Source of the DNA: Eumeta japonica
Taxonomy: Eukaryota; Arthropoda; Insecta; Lepidoptera; Psychidae
Direction of reading: 5' to 3'
Assembly (NCBI GenBank): GCA_005406025.1
Contig: BGZK01001310.1
Coordinates: 62,001-126,000 of the forward strand
DNA: 64,000 nt
Both the position numbers and the translations under genes were made by a program. The notes under the pieces were generated by a model. The model searched no databases, was not told the origin of the DNA, and saw only the letters and a list, made by a program, of their open reading frames with translations. Shown here piece after piece: positions 38,240 through 50,100 of this stretch (its first letter is position 1; each line of letters begins with the position of its first letter).

Positions 38240-38590
38240 ATCGAATAATCACGAGAGAAAAAATAGGTTAACCCTGTAGGCCAACCCTGAAACTTCCCGC
38301 TATTTTCGAGTTCAAAACACTCGAAAATATACGAGATTTGATGCGATTTTTTGAGTAAAAAAACGGTTTGTTTCGATTTCTTTCGATAACGATTTCTCGC
38401 AAACGAATCAACCAATTTTGACCCGGTTTGCGGTAATCGACGTTTTTTTAGAGGGTCAAGAGCTGGTTAGAATTTTAAATCGATCGGTCAAGCCGTTTCG
38501 TAGTTATTCCAAAAAACTGTTTATTTCGACTTCGAATCCGAAGGAATTTGAGCCTGGATAAAACTGAGCGCGTTTTTTTAATTCGTGAAA
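38240..38590. repeat. Probable dispersed repeat
   Basis: A compositionally distinct block with many CGA/TCG words (CGATTTCTCGCAAACG, AAATCGATCGGTCAAGCC) and no coding frame, resembling dispersed moth repeats. Called from texture only. Confidence 0.3.
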
Positions 38591-39438
38591 ATTAAAAACC
38601 AGTCCCTCTGTGCTTCGGGGATGTCATCGGATCGGTGATAGCGGTCGCATAAACCTTCTTACTGAGTAACCGTGTTGAGGGACATTATGGTTCCGTAGTG
38701 GGATAACTGACAACCTGACACATTGTCGGAGAATATATTTTACGCACTGGCATGACTGCGATGAAAACTAGATTCAAATCCAAACTACATAACCAATGCC
38801 TTGTACGGTGAAGAAAATTCCACATTTAGCGGAAAGATAGAAACGTCGGTATGCCGAAATCTGTACAGTGTTGAGTTTGTAACCTGTCGAGTAGTGATCT
38901 AAAAATGCATAAAACGAGATTCACGGTTGGCAATATTACCTACTCTGTGTTAAATGAATGCAAAGACCGAATTTCTTTGACAATATTTGAAGTTCAACAA
39001 TATGGCTAAAAGGAAGTTTCGGGTTTGCAATAGTTAAAACAAATCAAAGTATTTTATTAAAATATGTTTTTCACTAAAACTTATAATAATTGCATGCACT
39101 ATAAAGCCACGTTGCGTTTTTTACATAGAAGTAAATGAAAACAGTCTAATAATTGCTTTATTTTCATATCAAAAGTTGTATACATGAAATCCAAAAAAAT
39201 ATGTACAAAACTGTATCTTCGGCAATGTATGATTATGTCGTACTATTTAAAAGATTTTTCTGAATTCTGCATTCCGCAGCGTCATTTGGTTTGATGTGCC
39301 ACTGAGTGCGAGAGGGTGAAGTGGTGTCATGCAAAACGCCGTGACATATATCATTATTTTACAATAATTAGCAAGTCATGACTCTAATATATTATGCGTT
39401 CTGTGGCTATAAAGCAATCTCTGATATATTTGAACCGT

Positions 39439-39519
39439 CCAATCGTGGATGGAACAATTTCCATCCACGATTGGATGGAAATTGTTCCAGCGGAAAGCGC
39501 TCAATAGCGCTTTCCGCTG
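39439..39519. repeat. Block of three perfect hairpins, two mutually exclusive
   Basis: Arms 39439-39453/39460-39474 (15 bp), 39451-39466/39473-39488 (16 bp) and 39488-39501/39506-39519 (14 bp) are exact. The first two share bases, so only one can form at a time. Intergenic between the two AGPAT genes. Confidence 0.9.
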
Positions 39520-39639
39520 CATGCGTTAGAATAATCATTCAATTGTTTACATAAAAATATTTTATTCAAATAATTAGATTACTTACGTAATTATTTTAAT
39601 TTATCTAGAAAAATAAAAATATAATTCCGCTTTTATGCA

Positions 39640-40120
39640 AGATCATCACTTGAAAACGGCTGAACCGATTTGTCTGATTTCTTTTGTTGTGGTATTAGTA
39701 ACTATTAGAAGAAGGTTTATCTGAAACAAAATAATCCTTTTAAATTTCTTTGTCTGTCTGTCTGCCTGATTGTCCGTCGGATCTTCGAAACGGCTGATCA
39801 ACTTACGGTGCGATTTTCACTTGTATGTAAAAGAGCCTATGGGCCTACCTTTAGGGTACTTTTTATTCTGGAACTGTTTAGGGTTGCTCTGTAAAACTTA
39901 AACAACACTTAAAATGGGACAATTTATCGGAACCGAAGATGAAGGAGAAAGGTGGAACTGAGATCGAAATCAGGAATAGCACCGGTTTAGGGACCTAAAT
40001 CGAGATGAAATCAAGGACGAGGAGCGGTAACGGGATCATGATGGAAACATGTCATCAGTCAACATAAAATCGTAAGAATTCATTCTATGTCCACATGAGT
40101 GAAATTGCGGGCGCAAACCG
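39640..40120. repeat. Dispersed repeat related to the 34240 and 35716 flanks
   Basis: Contains GGCTGAACCGATTTGTCTG, a TCTGTCTG run, a series of GGAATCAGG-like words and TTCATTCTATGTCCACATGAG near 40080. No coding frame. Confidence 0.45.
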
Positions 40121-43100
40121 TCTACAATTTAAATTATCTAGTTTTTGATTCTTTTTTAGCGTTTTTGAAATAATTACTAAAAACTAAATAATGTATAATA
40201 TGTATAAACGAATGAAAGGATGTACGATATATTTTTAGGGTTCCGTGAGAATTAATATGAACTGTTATAGTTATACTGATTAAGATAAACTTTAGCATGG
40301 AGTTCGTTGAAAATTAATACAAGCATATGTATACATTTTTTAGGGTTCCGTAAAAATTTGTGAGAACCCATATCATTTTATCTCTTTCAATTAAATTTAG
40401 TAGGGAAGTAGCCAGAAAGGAGTGAAAGAATATATGATAAGTTTTTCGGGTTCTGTGAGATTCACTGAGAATCTTTAGTTATACCGATTAAAGTAGGGAG
40501 TTAGCTGGAAACAAATGACAGCATATATGTCATTTAATTATTATATATATATACGTATATCTCCTTGCCGAGTAAGTTGTGCAAATTATTTTCGGTTTTT
40601 TTTATTCAAGGATATCTACTCTACTACGTAGTTTATGCTTACCAGGTACGAATATATCAGTTGGGAATACAAAGTTGCATCCATTTATTGATTATATTTA
40701 GCATTAGCATTGAATATGTTTCTAGTGAAATTTGTAAGACCGTATGTTGATCTTGGTAACGGTCAAAGCGTTGGATCAAACAACGCTGTATATACGTGAT
40801 GGCAAAGTATATCAATACCGCATAATTGCGTAATAAGTTGAACAACATTTTAAACGTAAACGTCAATGTTGGTTACCCTACTCGCACTTATATTTAATTC
40901 TCTTACGATGACAACTGAAGTATATTCCTAAAAGGAGATGGTCGAGTTCGGTGTCGAAATGAAGCCCTGTAGGGTGATATTTGATTGTAAAGTCCACTTG
41001 GCTGCGTTTTTTGATTAGACATTGAGTGTTAACGCCGCACGCAGAATTCGACGGAACAAATGATGTTAGATTTAAACCTATAGAGTACAAAAGGTTCCGC
41101 CGGCGTGGACAAAATACCGTCTCCTGTTTTTATAATTTACATTTCTTGTTCTTTTAATATGCGACTATGTGTCGATCATGCCCCCGCTAGTATTTCTTAA
41201 TGTTGCATATTGTTCTATGACTTTTTGGGCTGATTATGAAATTAATTAAAAGATAACTAGTAGCCGCCCGGTAGTAAATTCGACCTGAATTCATTACATT
41301 TTTTAATTTAATCGTTATCGAGTAGAATAGTTTACAGGTGCCGTTTGTGGAAAGTTCGGGCTAGGACTGACCGAAAATTATGATCATGATGTCATTCGAT
41401 TTGTAATGGTATCAAGATTGATTGTATAAATAATACTCTAATATTCGGCAAAAAGAATAAAAAAGTTTTATACAATTTAGTGAAAAAAAGATGGTACAGT
41501 TTTTTGCAAATATTTCAAAATTTATTTAAGATATAGAAAATTTGTATTAACACCCTTAAAGAGCAGAAAATTCCCTTAAAAAATTAAACGTCCTGGAGCT
41601 ATATAGACAATATTTATATTTTAATTATCGGCGAAAATAAGGTTAAAACATGCGATTTATCTTATGTGCGCGTCGACGGACACATAAATAAAGGAAGATA
41701 ATTTAAACCGATTAAATATAAACATTAAGGATTAAAAAATACGTACTATTTAATAACATGAATAAAAACAATCCGTGGGAAAAAAGTTTTTAGCGCAATT
41801 TTTCAGTCAATATTCTTTTGTCAATTAGTTAATTATTACAAATAGAAAGTTATATAAAAATTCAGATAAACTTCTTGGAGCTATTATTTAACGGTGTTTA
41901 AAAATATCCCCGTTGGAAGAATTGAAAAATTCTCATTTCTCACTTCTTTATTAACAATTTAAGATATGAAATATTAAAGAACCTTAAGTAACGAAATCGG
42001 ATTTCTTTTCCTATTATCCGGAATATTTTGTTTTCTCATCTGTAAAACCGACATTACAATGATTTTTAAAATTTTTAACGTCTATTATTATAAAAAATGT
42101 TATAAAAATAAATGCGTTGCTTATAAGATTTATATTTTTTTTCTTCTTTGGGAATCTACTGCTTGATACAAATAATGAATTTTAAGAATGAAATCATGTT
42201 TTATTTTTTTATTACTAAAAAAGCATATTTAATTTTTTATTTCGTTGTTAAATTTTAAAATTACGGAATAATTTTTAATCATTATTTACTGCGCTCCTTA
42301 TATTATGAAACACAATTATTCATTTTTTATTTGATTATTAAATAAACAATTTGTTATAAGCAAATGAACTTTACTACTAAAAAAGTACTAAAAACAAGTG
42401 TGTATCATTACTATGAAACATTTTTTTTTGTATAGTTTTAAATAATTTCTTGTTCTTTTAAACTTGCTGTTTCCTTTCACTTTTTCATCACTGTTAGGAA
42501 AATAATTTTTAAAATATTAAAGATACAACACGAACACTTTAAATCTTTTTTATTCTCCGCCAACCAATAAACAAATTATAAATAAATAATAATTTATTTA
42601 TTTATTGCTTAAAAATAGGTAAATAAACAATTATTAACTTTTTAGGAATAGCTAATTTTCTCGTTAATGAAAGCCTCATGATCAATTTTAGAAGATATTT
42701 GAAATTAGTTAGTATCTTTTATCAGAAAGAATCTAACCGCTTCAATGAAGTTCCTCGAAAAGAACATAAATAATTCTTAAGAAAAAAGAGAATAACAAAT
42801 ACGCGAAAATAGTTCTTCACGCTGTGTACTCAGCGGTAGTAGGCAGTCGCAATTCTGACTGAAATATATAGTTCCTACTGTTTTATTTATTTAAAATTTC
42901 ATAAAAAATTTTTGATGAAGTTTTAAACTATATGAGTATATGTGTTAAGCATATATGCGAAATATTTATTTAGAAACGGTAGTTTATATTACATTGTATG
43001 CTTGTTAAACAAAATAAAAAAATATATGTATGACTTTTTGAAAACTACAGTTAATAAATGCTTTCATTGTATAAAATTACGTTATTATTACTATACTGTT

Positions 43101-46100
43101 CTTACATCAGAAAAATCTAATAAAAAAATTTGTATGAGAATTTACAATGGTTAAATGAACAACTATTTTAAAGACAATTAGACTAATTAAATGTTATTGT
43201 TACTTTGTGTGTAAAAACAATTATATTAATATAATTTCGAAAAACAATTATTTTTATAAAACTATGAATTAATAAAAATATCAAATGTTTAATAAATTTT
43301 AAGCAATGAACCGGTAAAGTTTTAAACAAGGAACTTTTATTGGCTTATTCTTATATATTTAATTACAAAAACAAACTTCACAAAGGAATTTAACTACTTA
43401 GTTAAATTTCTTTTTTATCTCTTAGTTAAGATAATTAGTACTTGTTAAAAGCAATTATTATAAATAACGCAAAGTTAGAATTTCATTTAGTATAGTTGCC
43501 TAAGGAAATGAAATAATTTTAAAAGATTTTGTTTAACCAATTCACTATATGGAATGCAAAATGCAACTATTATAGTTTTCATTGAAATGTTTAGAAAATT
43601 TGATAATTCTTTCAAATTTTTAAATAAGTATTAAGTGAAAACTAAGAGATACATGTGTACCTCCCGTACAGAATTGTAATGTGTTTACCGTTCGAAGTAC
43701 TATTTTAGGCTTTTAATTAAAGTAGATTTCGGGTATAGGATACACTTTATAGTAAATCTTCTTCTATTTAAGAATCTTTCTTTTTTAAATATTAACATTT
43801 TAGAAATATGGGACAAAATAGAAAATAGGTTGTAGTCTTTATTGTTCATAACTTTGCTATTGTTTATTTGCGAATACAATTTCTGAAACGTAAGAGTCTT
43901 TCTTATATTTAATTCGCAGAATCACTAATAGACTACTTTTTAAAAACGTGAACTGACCTATGTATTTTATATCCTTTGGAATCAATTTTATAGACAAACA
44001 AATTTTACATTTATTTTTATCATATAAATAAATCTTTAAATAGGATATATGTACTGTTTGTATTTTATTAAAATTTAAACTCTAAAATATGTACACACGC
44101 GCTTTACTATAACAAAATGTTGTATATCATAATAAATACATACTACAGTTGAAATGACTAAAAATCAGTTTATAGCATATCCTGTCAAATGATCAAATAA
44201 TACTGGATCAACAAAGTTGCCTGCAGATTTATTAGAAAAATATGTATGTTTTTCTCGCAAAATAAAGTTTTTACGAATGTCGTAAGTCGATCAGTCAGGA
44301 TCAACTTTTGTATAATAAAAAATTGCATACGCTCAACATAGTGCGCTCGGGTCAATATGAGATATATTGATCTTTTAAGTATTCGCTGTATCACGCGCGT
44401 GATTAACTAAGTCGGGCTAGAGATAACTATATATAATACATGTTTAGATATATAAAATAATATGCAAAACTTTCCCCATTTATTTTACTTACATAGTGCC
44501 GTCTCTATAGACGGCCCTATCAAAGTATAAATTGCTATCAAAATCTTTAGGGCTATTTTCTAGATAAAAATATATAAATTTATATACAAAAGAATTGCTC
44601 ACGTAAAATAATGAGATCTGATTAATTGTTCTATCTAAAAATAAATAGAACAATTAAATAATTTTGTATTTTAATATGCAATATTCTTAGCTGATTTTTG
44701 ATGGTTTGAGGCAAGCAGTATCATATAACAAGCGTACAAATAAAACAATCTAGAAATATTGTCAGTATAGTTAAATATTTATAAATAAAAATTTATTAGC
44801 ATAGATGTATGGATTCCTAAGACAAAAGTGATAATGGAGCAAGAAATAATTAGTTCTAATCAGGGAATTAGTTCTGACTACTAATTTTGTTTACGTATGC
44901 AGAAAAAAACTACAATAAAAATATTGCATTTGTAAATAATTTGATATATTTACATTCCATACAAAAGTCTACACAATCAGTTTTGTTTTAAAAAGTATAC
45001 AAAGACATTATAAGAGACATTGATATACAGTTTACAAAAATATTTGAGTTGTGGATTCACAGGTTTATAAATGAACATATTAAAAAGATAACATCTTATT
45101 GTTTTAAAATGTACAGAAAATTCATATTCACAATAGATAAAACAGTATTTTCAATCTTTTGTCAGTTAATGTATTAATACGAGTACTTGTTAATATTTCA
45201 TTTGATAAGTTTAATACTATGAGGTTTTACAAATGTTTTACTTAAATATTATAATAATTACAATCTAGTACATAATTGTAAATGTTATATTAAAATTTAT
45301 TGATTTATTATAGATAAAAGTTATGACACTACAATTCAACTAAAAGGCCAAAAGCATAATCAAAAATTTAGTAATGTATAATTAATAAATTACCAAAATT
45401 GATTAGGATAAAGAATTAAATATAGCTTTCATATTTAAAATAATTCTATGAAATGTTATTTGGCATCGTTAATTTGATCCCATAGTCGGGACCCACTACA
45501 TAGCCATTCAATAATTAAAATTATAATGCATATTGCACAAGCCTTCTTTGTTAATAGTTATTTTAATGTGTTGAATGCCAAAATGTTTTACAAGGATTGC
45601 AAAAAAAAATATTTTTAATATCACATAATTTCGATTCTATGTCTGTCATTAAAAATTCTCCATGTCTTTATCACATTATTAAAAAAAAAATGAAGAATAT
45701 TTTGATGCAGAGTTAAAAATCGAGGTTGTGCTCATTTACATTATATTAAAATTCCACGAATTCAGGTCACCTGCCTGCAGGACTGGCACATTAATAGTTT
45801 AAATTACAACTAAGCGGTGTTGTTTCCCATTAAGAATTTTCCTAATTTAATTCAATTTCAGTTTTTAATCAAACCTTTAGTCTCTGTAGCCTGTACAGAG
45901 TTCTTAACATTCGCGTACAAATGAGAAAGTCTTTGAATCAATCTGTTAACAGCAAAATTACAAAAAAATAAAATAAAAAAAATGTGAATAATTGTTGTAG
46001 TTGATACACACATAATTTATGAACAATATTACATGTCCAAGTATGTTAATGTAAATTATAAACAATGTGATTTCATTGTAGTTTATTAATTATATTATTT

Positions 46101-46613
46101 AAGACATTTAAATTTTTCACATTACAATATTTATATTAAAATTCATTCACACTTCAAATCTTACACATATGTTTTAAATAATCAAAATTTGGTTGTTATC
46201 ACATTTTTCCTTTGGAGGAACGATCATGGCGTCACATTAAAATATAAACATTTTTTCTAAGAAATTCAGTCAGAAATTTGGAATTTTTATAGAAGTGATT
46301 TGATTTTTTTCACAAAGTATAAGTAAATACATATTTTAAATCATATAACATCAGCACGGCTTGCTTCAGCATATAATCTAAACGGTTGTGCTCATAGTAT
46401 TTTTATTTGCAATTTGTATTTGATATAGAGTTGTATAAATAAAACATATGAATTCTATGTATGTTTTACTTTTTTATTTCAACACATAAATCTATTTCAA
46501 TTTAAAGTATAATGTAGGTATACTTTCATATATGTTGAACCCCCTATTTTAAAGATAAAAAATGGAAGATTTCACAGATATTAATTCTCGACTGTAATGA
46601 AAAATGTAGTAAA
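40121..46613. other. AT-rich intergenic DNA between the convergent genes
   Basis: No supported gene. Very AT-rich, with many short chance frames. Some phrases recur (GGGTTCCGTGAGAATT near 40240, 40340 and 40450), suggesting old repeat copies. Confidence 0.5.
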
Positions 46614-46649
46614 TTTATTTTGCATTACATTTTTAACTCTTTTTTTATT
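46614..46649 (-). promoter_or_regulatory. Candidate poly(A) signals of gene B
   Basis: On the minus strand AATAAA occurs at 46649-46644 and again at 46619-46614, about 340-370 bases past the stop. I saw no AATAAA nearer the stop. Confidence 0.4.
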
Positions 46650-46984
46650 TCATACACATAAAAAAATATGTAGTTTTTTTTTGTAAATTTTTCTCAACGA
46701 TACTTGAATGGTTCCTGAGCTATAAATAGAAGTTATAAAATATAATATAAATCGCAATACAAAATGAATGATAAAATGATTCGAAAATTATGCACTGCAT
46801 ATTATATACCTTAAAATCTAAGTAACTATTTTATAGATTTTTCAAGTTCATTTTATGTTTGAAAACTGTCATAGTTTCTATTAAATAAAATACATAAGTA
46901 TAATTATGGCAAATCTAAACACCAACAAATCTTGTAGCATATCTTAAATTTCATAACTGAAAAATAGATATCACTATTTTTCAT

Positions 46985-47157
46985 TCAATCCTGAATAGCG
47001 AGCGGGTAATTTGCAGGGAGGGCGGAGAGGACTTCCTTAGACAGTTCCCGATAGGTGGCCTCCATGGAGGCGCGTACACGCTCCGTCAACGCCGGCACGT
47101 CTTCCATAGTCAGACCTTCCGTAGGTATTGGATCTAAGCATTGTATAACCACATGTC
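46985..47157 (-). CDS. AGPAT: Gene B terminal coding exon
   Basis: Acceptor aattttcag, then residues 226-282 containing TEGLTMEDVPAL and ending AIQD, with stop TGA at 46987-46985. It is 24 nt longer than gene A's last exon owing to an extended C-terminal tail. Confidence 0.92.
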
Positions 47158-50100
47158 CTGAAAATTATACAATACACTAGTTAAACAAACAAAACTCGAG
47201 ACTACTAACAACGACTTACACAACAACTTAAAATTATATTTAAATTGGGATGTAGTATCTGAGCAACCAAGCTTTTGTGGGCATCTTTCAACTTTACTGT
47301 GGGAATATGAGACCTTTTCATGGGAAAAGTTGCTTATGTTCCGTTCCAACAATTCATATTTAGATCATCATTAACTATGTGCTTTAAACCTACCTACTCT
47401 ATAATCTTAATAAAATTCAATAAAATAAGTGTTTAATTATTATACGTAAATCATTTTCTTTTGTAATTAAATTGAACACACACACATATACGCGCACGCA
47501 CGCACGAATGCACACACATACACACACACACACACACACATATATGTATGTATGAATGTATATTGGGAATATAAAATGTTTTGGATGGTAAGTAGACAGA
47601 AGTAGAGGTCCTTCCTCCGCCTATTGGGTTTTGGCATCCTTGTATTATTTTGCAGCACATTTGAGAAATATAATGACAAACTTTAATATAGATAGCTAAG
47701 ATAGAATATTTTGACAACTTTGCTTCGTTCTCTATACATTTCAATAGATGATAGGAATTTACATTTCTTATCACTAGTACTTTGAACATCTGTCATTAAA
47801 TACATAAATATTATCATTGCAATTAATTATATGCATAACACTTTTTGATGCCATAACATAATTTTTCCTTTTGGAACAAATACTAGCAATAAATATATAA
47901 ACTATTTTATTATTTCAAAAAAGTTAAAAATCACATGAAAATTACATTGATCTTCTCTACAAACTCATTAATGTTGGTGTTTACGATTGTATGATACATT
48001 GTTATTAAGTTTATAATAAGTATTGATAAGCCTCGATATGGTGAGCTCAAGATTGCTATAATGGAAAACACAAATAATGACATGTACACACTGCAGAAAA
48101 AAATTATCTACAAGAACATAATTTAATTTTTTACTGTTTGAAGTTTTGTTTTTTGGATTGGCACACTACTTAGTGTAAATTGAATCTAATGTAGTTTGAT
48201 TTACATTTCAAATACCATGTCGATTAACTAATGTACTGCATGATATGAGCAAGTAAGTTATTGAAGGTAGTGAAGAGAGCATAACACAGCGGCAGTTTGA
48301 TGAGCACCAAGCGAATAAAGTTTGATGCACATCTGAACCCAGGGCTGTTAACTGTTCATGTATGGGAATATTATGACAGTACCTGTTATCGAAACGATAA
48401 CCAGCGCCAGCTGCGAGCGTGGTAGCAGAAGCACTTGCAAAAATGCATTACGATACTAAAAAACATTATTAGTTTATAATTTAGAGCAATTTAGTAAGCG
48501 TCTATTCCACCATAGTCTTTTAAATTGACATTTAATAAAAAGTCACTTTTAAAACAAAATTTGCATTCCATGTTCATATTTTAACGGTTGTTTTGGTAAA
48601 AGGAAGATATGGAATGCAAAACTAACTTTTAAAGTGGCTTTTAGTTAAAAATGAGTTTAAAAGGAGGTGGTACAAGAACACCTAAGCCTAGGAATAGTTG
48701 CTAAAAGTAAATTATTACCTTTGTTAAATAAATATTTCTTCCTATTTATGAAATAATATGGTGAGTACACAACAGGTATTACTGGAACTTGAGCAGCCAC
48801 AGCTATTGTGAAGGCACCTTTCTTGAACGGCAGCAGGGAAGTGAAATCTTTATTTCTCGTGCCTTCAGGAAACAGCCATATTTTTGTCTGAAAAAGAATT
48901 CATTTGGTTACTTTAAACATGAGAAATACAATTATTCATACAAGATTAGTTAATCTGTATTAACACATAATAGATTTGCTATTTGCAAATATACATTTTA
49001 TAATTAAAGCTATTATCATGTATAACCGTTTAACAATGCATAATATGTTATATTTTGTACAGTAGCACGACAGACATAAATGTAATTATATTCTCAACTG
49101 TTATCATTTTATTACGTCATGCTAGCTGTGTCTATAAGCACAGATAATTAAATCATAATAACGACCTTAACTATTGATCTATGATTTGTATGTCAATATA
49201 TTACCATCCCGACGAACAATCTCGAGGTTGAGTAAACATAGGCTCTTGAAGGATATTAGGATCTATTTTATATAATTGAACTTTTTACACATAGTGACAT
49301 ATTTTTAAAACTATTTGGTATAAAATAAGTGTCATATAAGCATCATAGTTTTGCTTACTCATTCTTTGGCGAAAACTGTTATGACATTTATTTGTCTTCA
49401 AGTGATGGCATACAATAAGACATTTGCATAATTAAAGGGTTGTGTTACTTATTTTTGTTTAAATATAATGTACAAATTCCAGTTGTAAAATTGTTGAAAC
49501 TAATTATACATTTTTTATAGTTTCGTGAGAAACACAAGTACACTTATCCTTTAACCAAATTCAATAATTTTTAGTATAAAATAGGTGGAAGTCAATTCAA
49601 GGACACAAAATACATTTTTTAGGATTCTGTGAGAATTATTAAGAACTCTTATGTTACTTGCTTTAAATAACATTTATGGCAGGTTATACCAACAGTGAAA
49701 ATGTAATTTGTAATAAGTGACATAATCCATAAGATTTGATAGATAATGTATGGGATATTTGTCAAATCTTACAGATTACATTTACAAATTACGTTTTTAC
49801 TTTTGGTGCACCACTTTTTGGTGTTTGATGCAACATAACACCTTTAATACGAAAATATCTGGAGGGCTGTGAAATATACAGAATTCATAATTTCGGGTTT
49901 GTATTATTAAGAACCCTTATAGTGTGACTAATTTTGCTGAAACTTAAACACGTTGTTTTTATTAGTACAGAGAGAATATTTAGAGTGGCTTATGATTTTG
50001 TGGTTATGTTCTGTGAAATTAATAAACACCCTTATAATTTGATCAATTTCAATGAAACTAGGAATGGAGATAAATTAAATCAACAGAAAGAATGTAGGAT

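Noticed and set aside
47475..47558. Possible CRISPR-like or satellite array
   Set aside because: Simple dinucleotide repeat in an insect intron; no spacer structure. No CRISPR array was seen anywhere.
47451..47789. 112-codon minus-strand frame rich in Cys and Val
   Set aside because: Translation of a CA/TG microsatellite.
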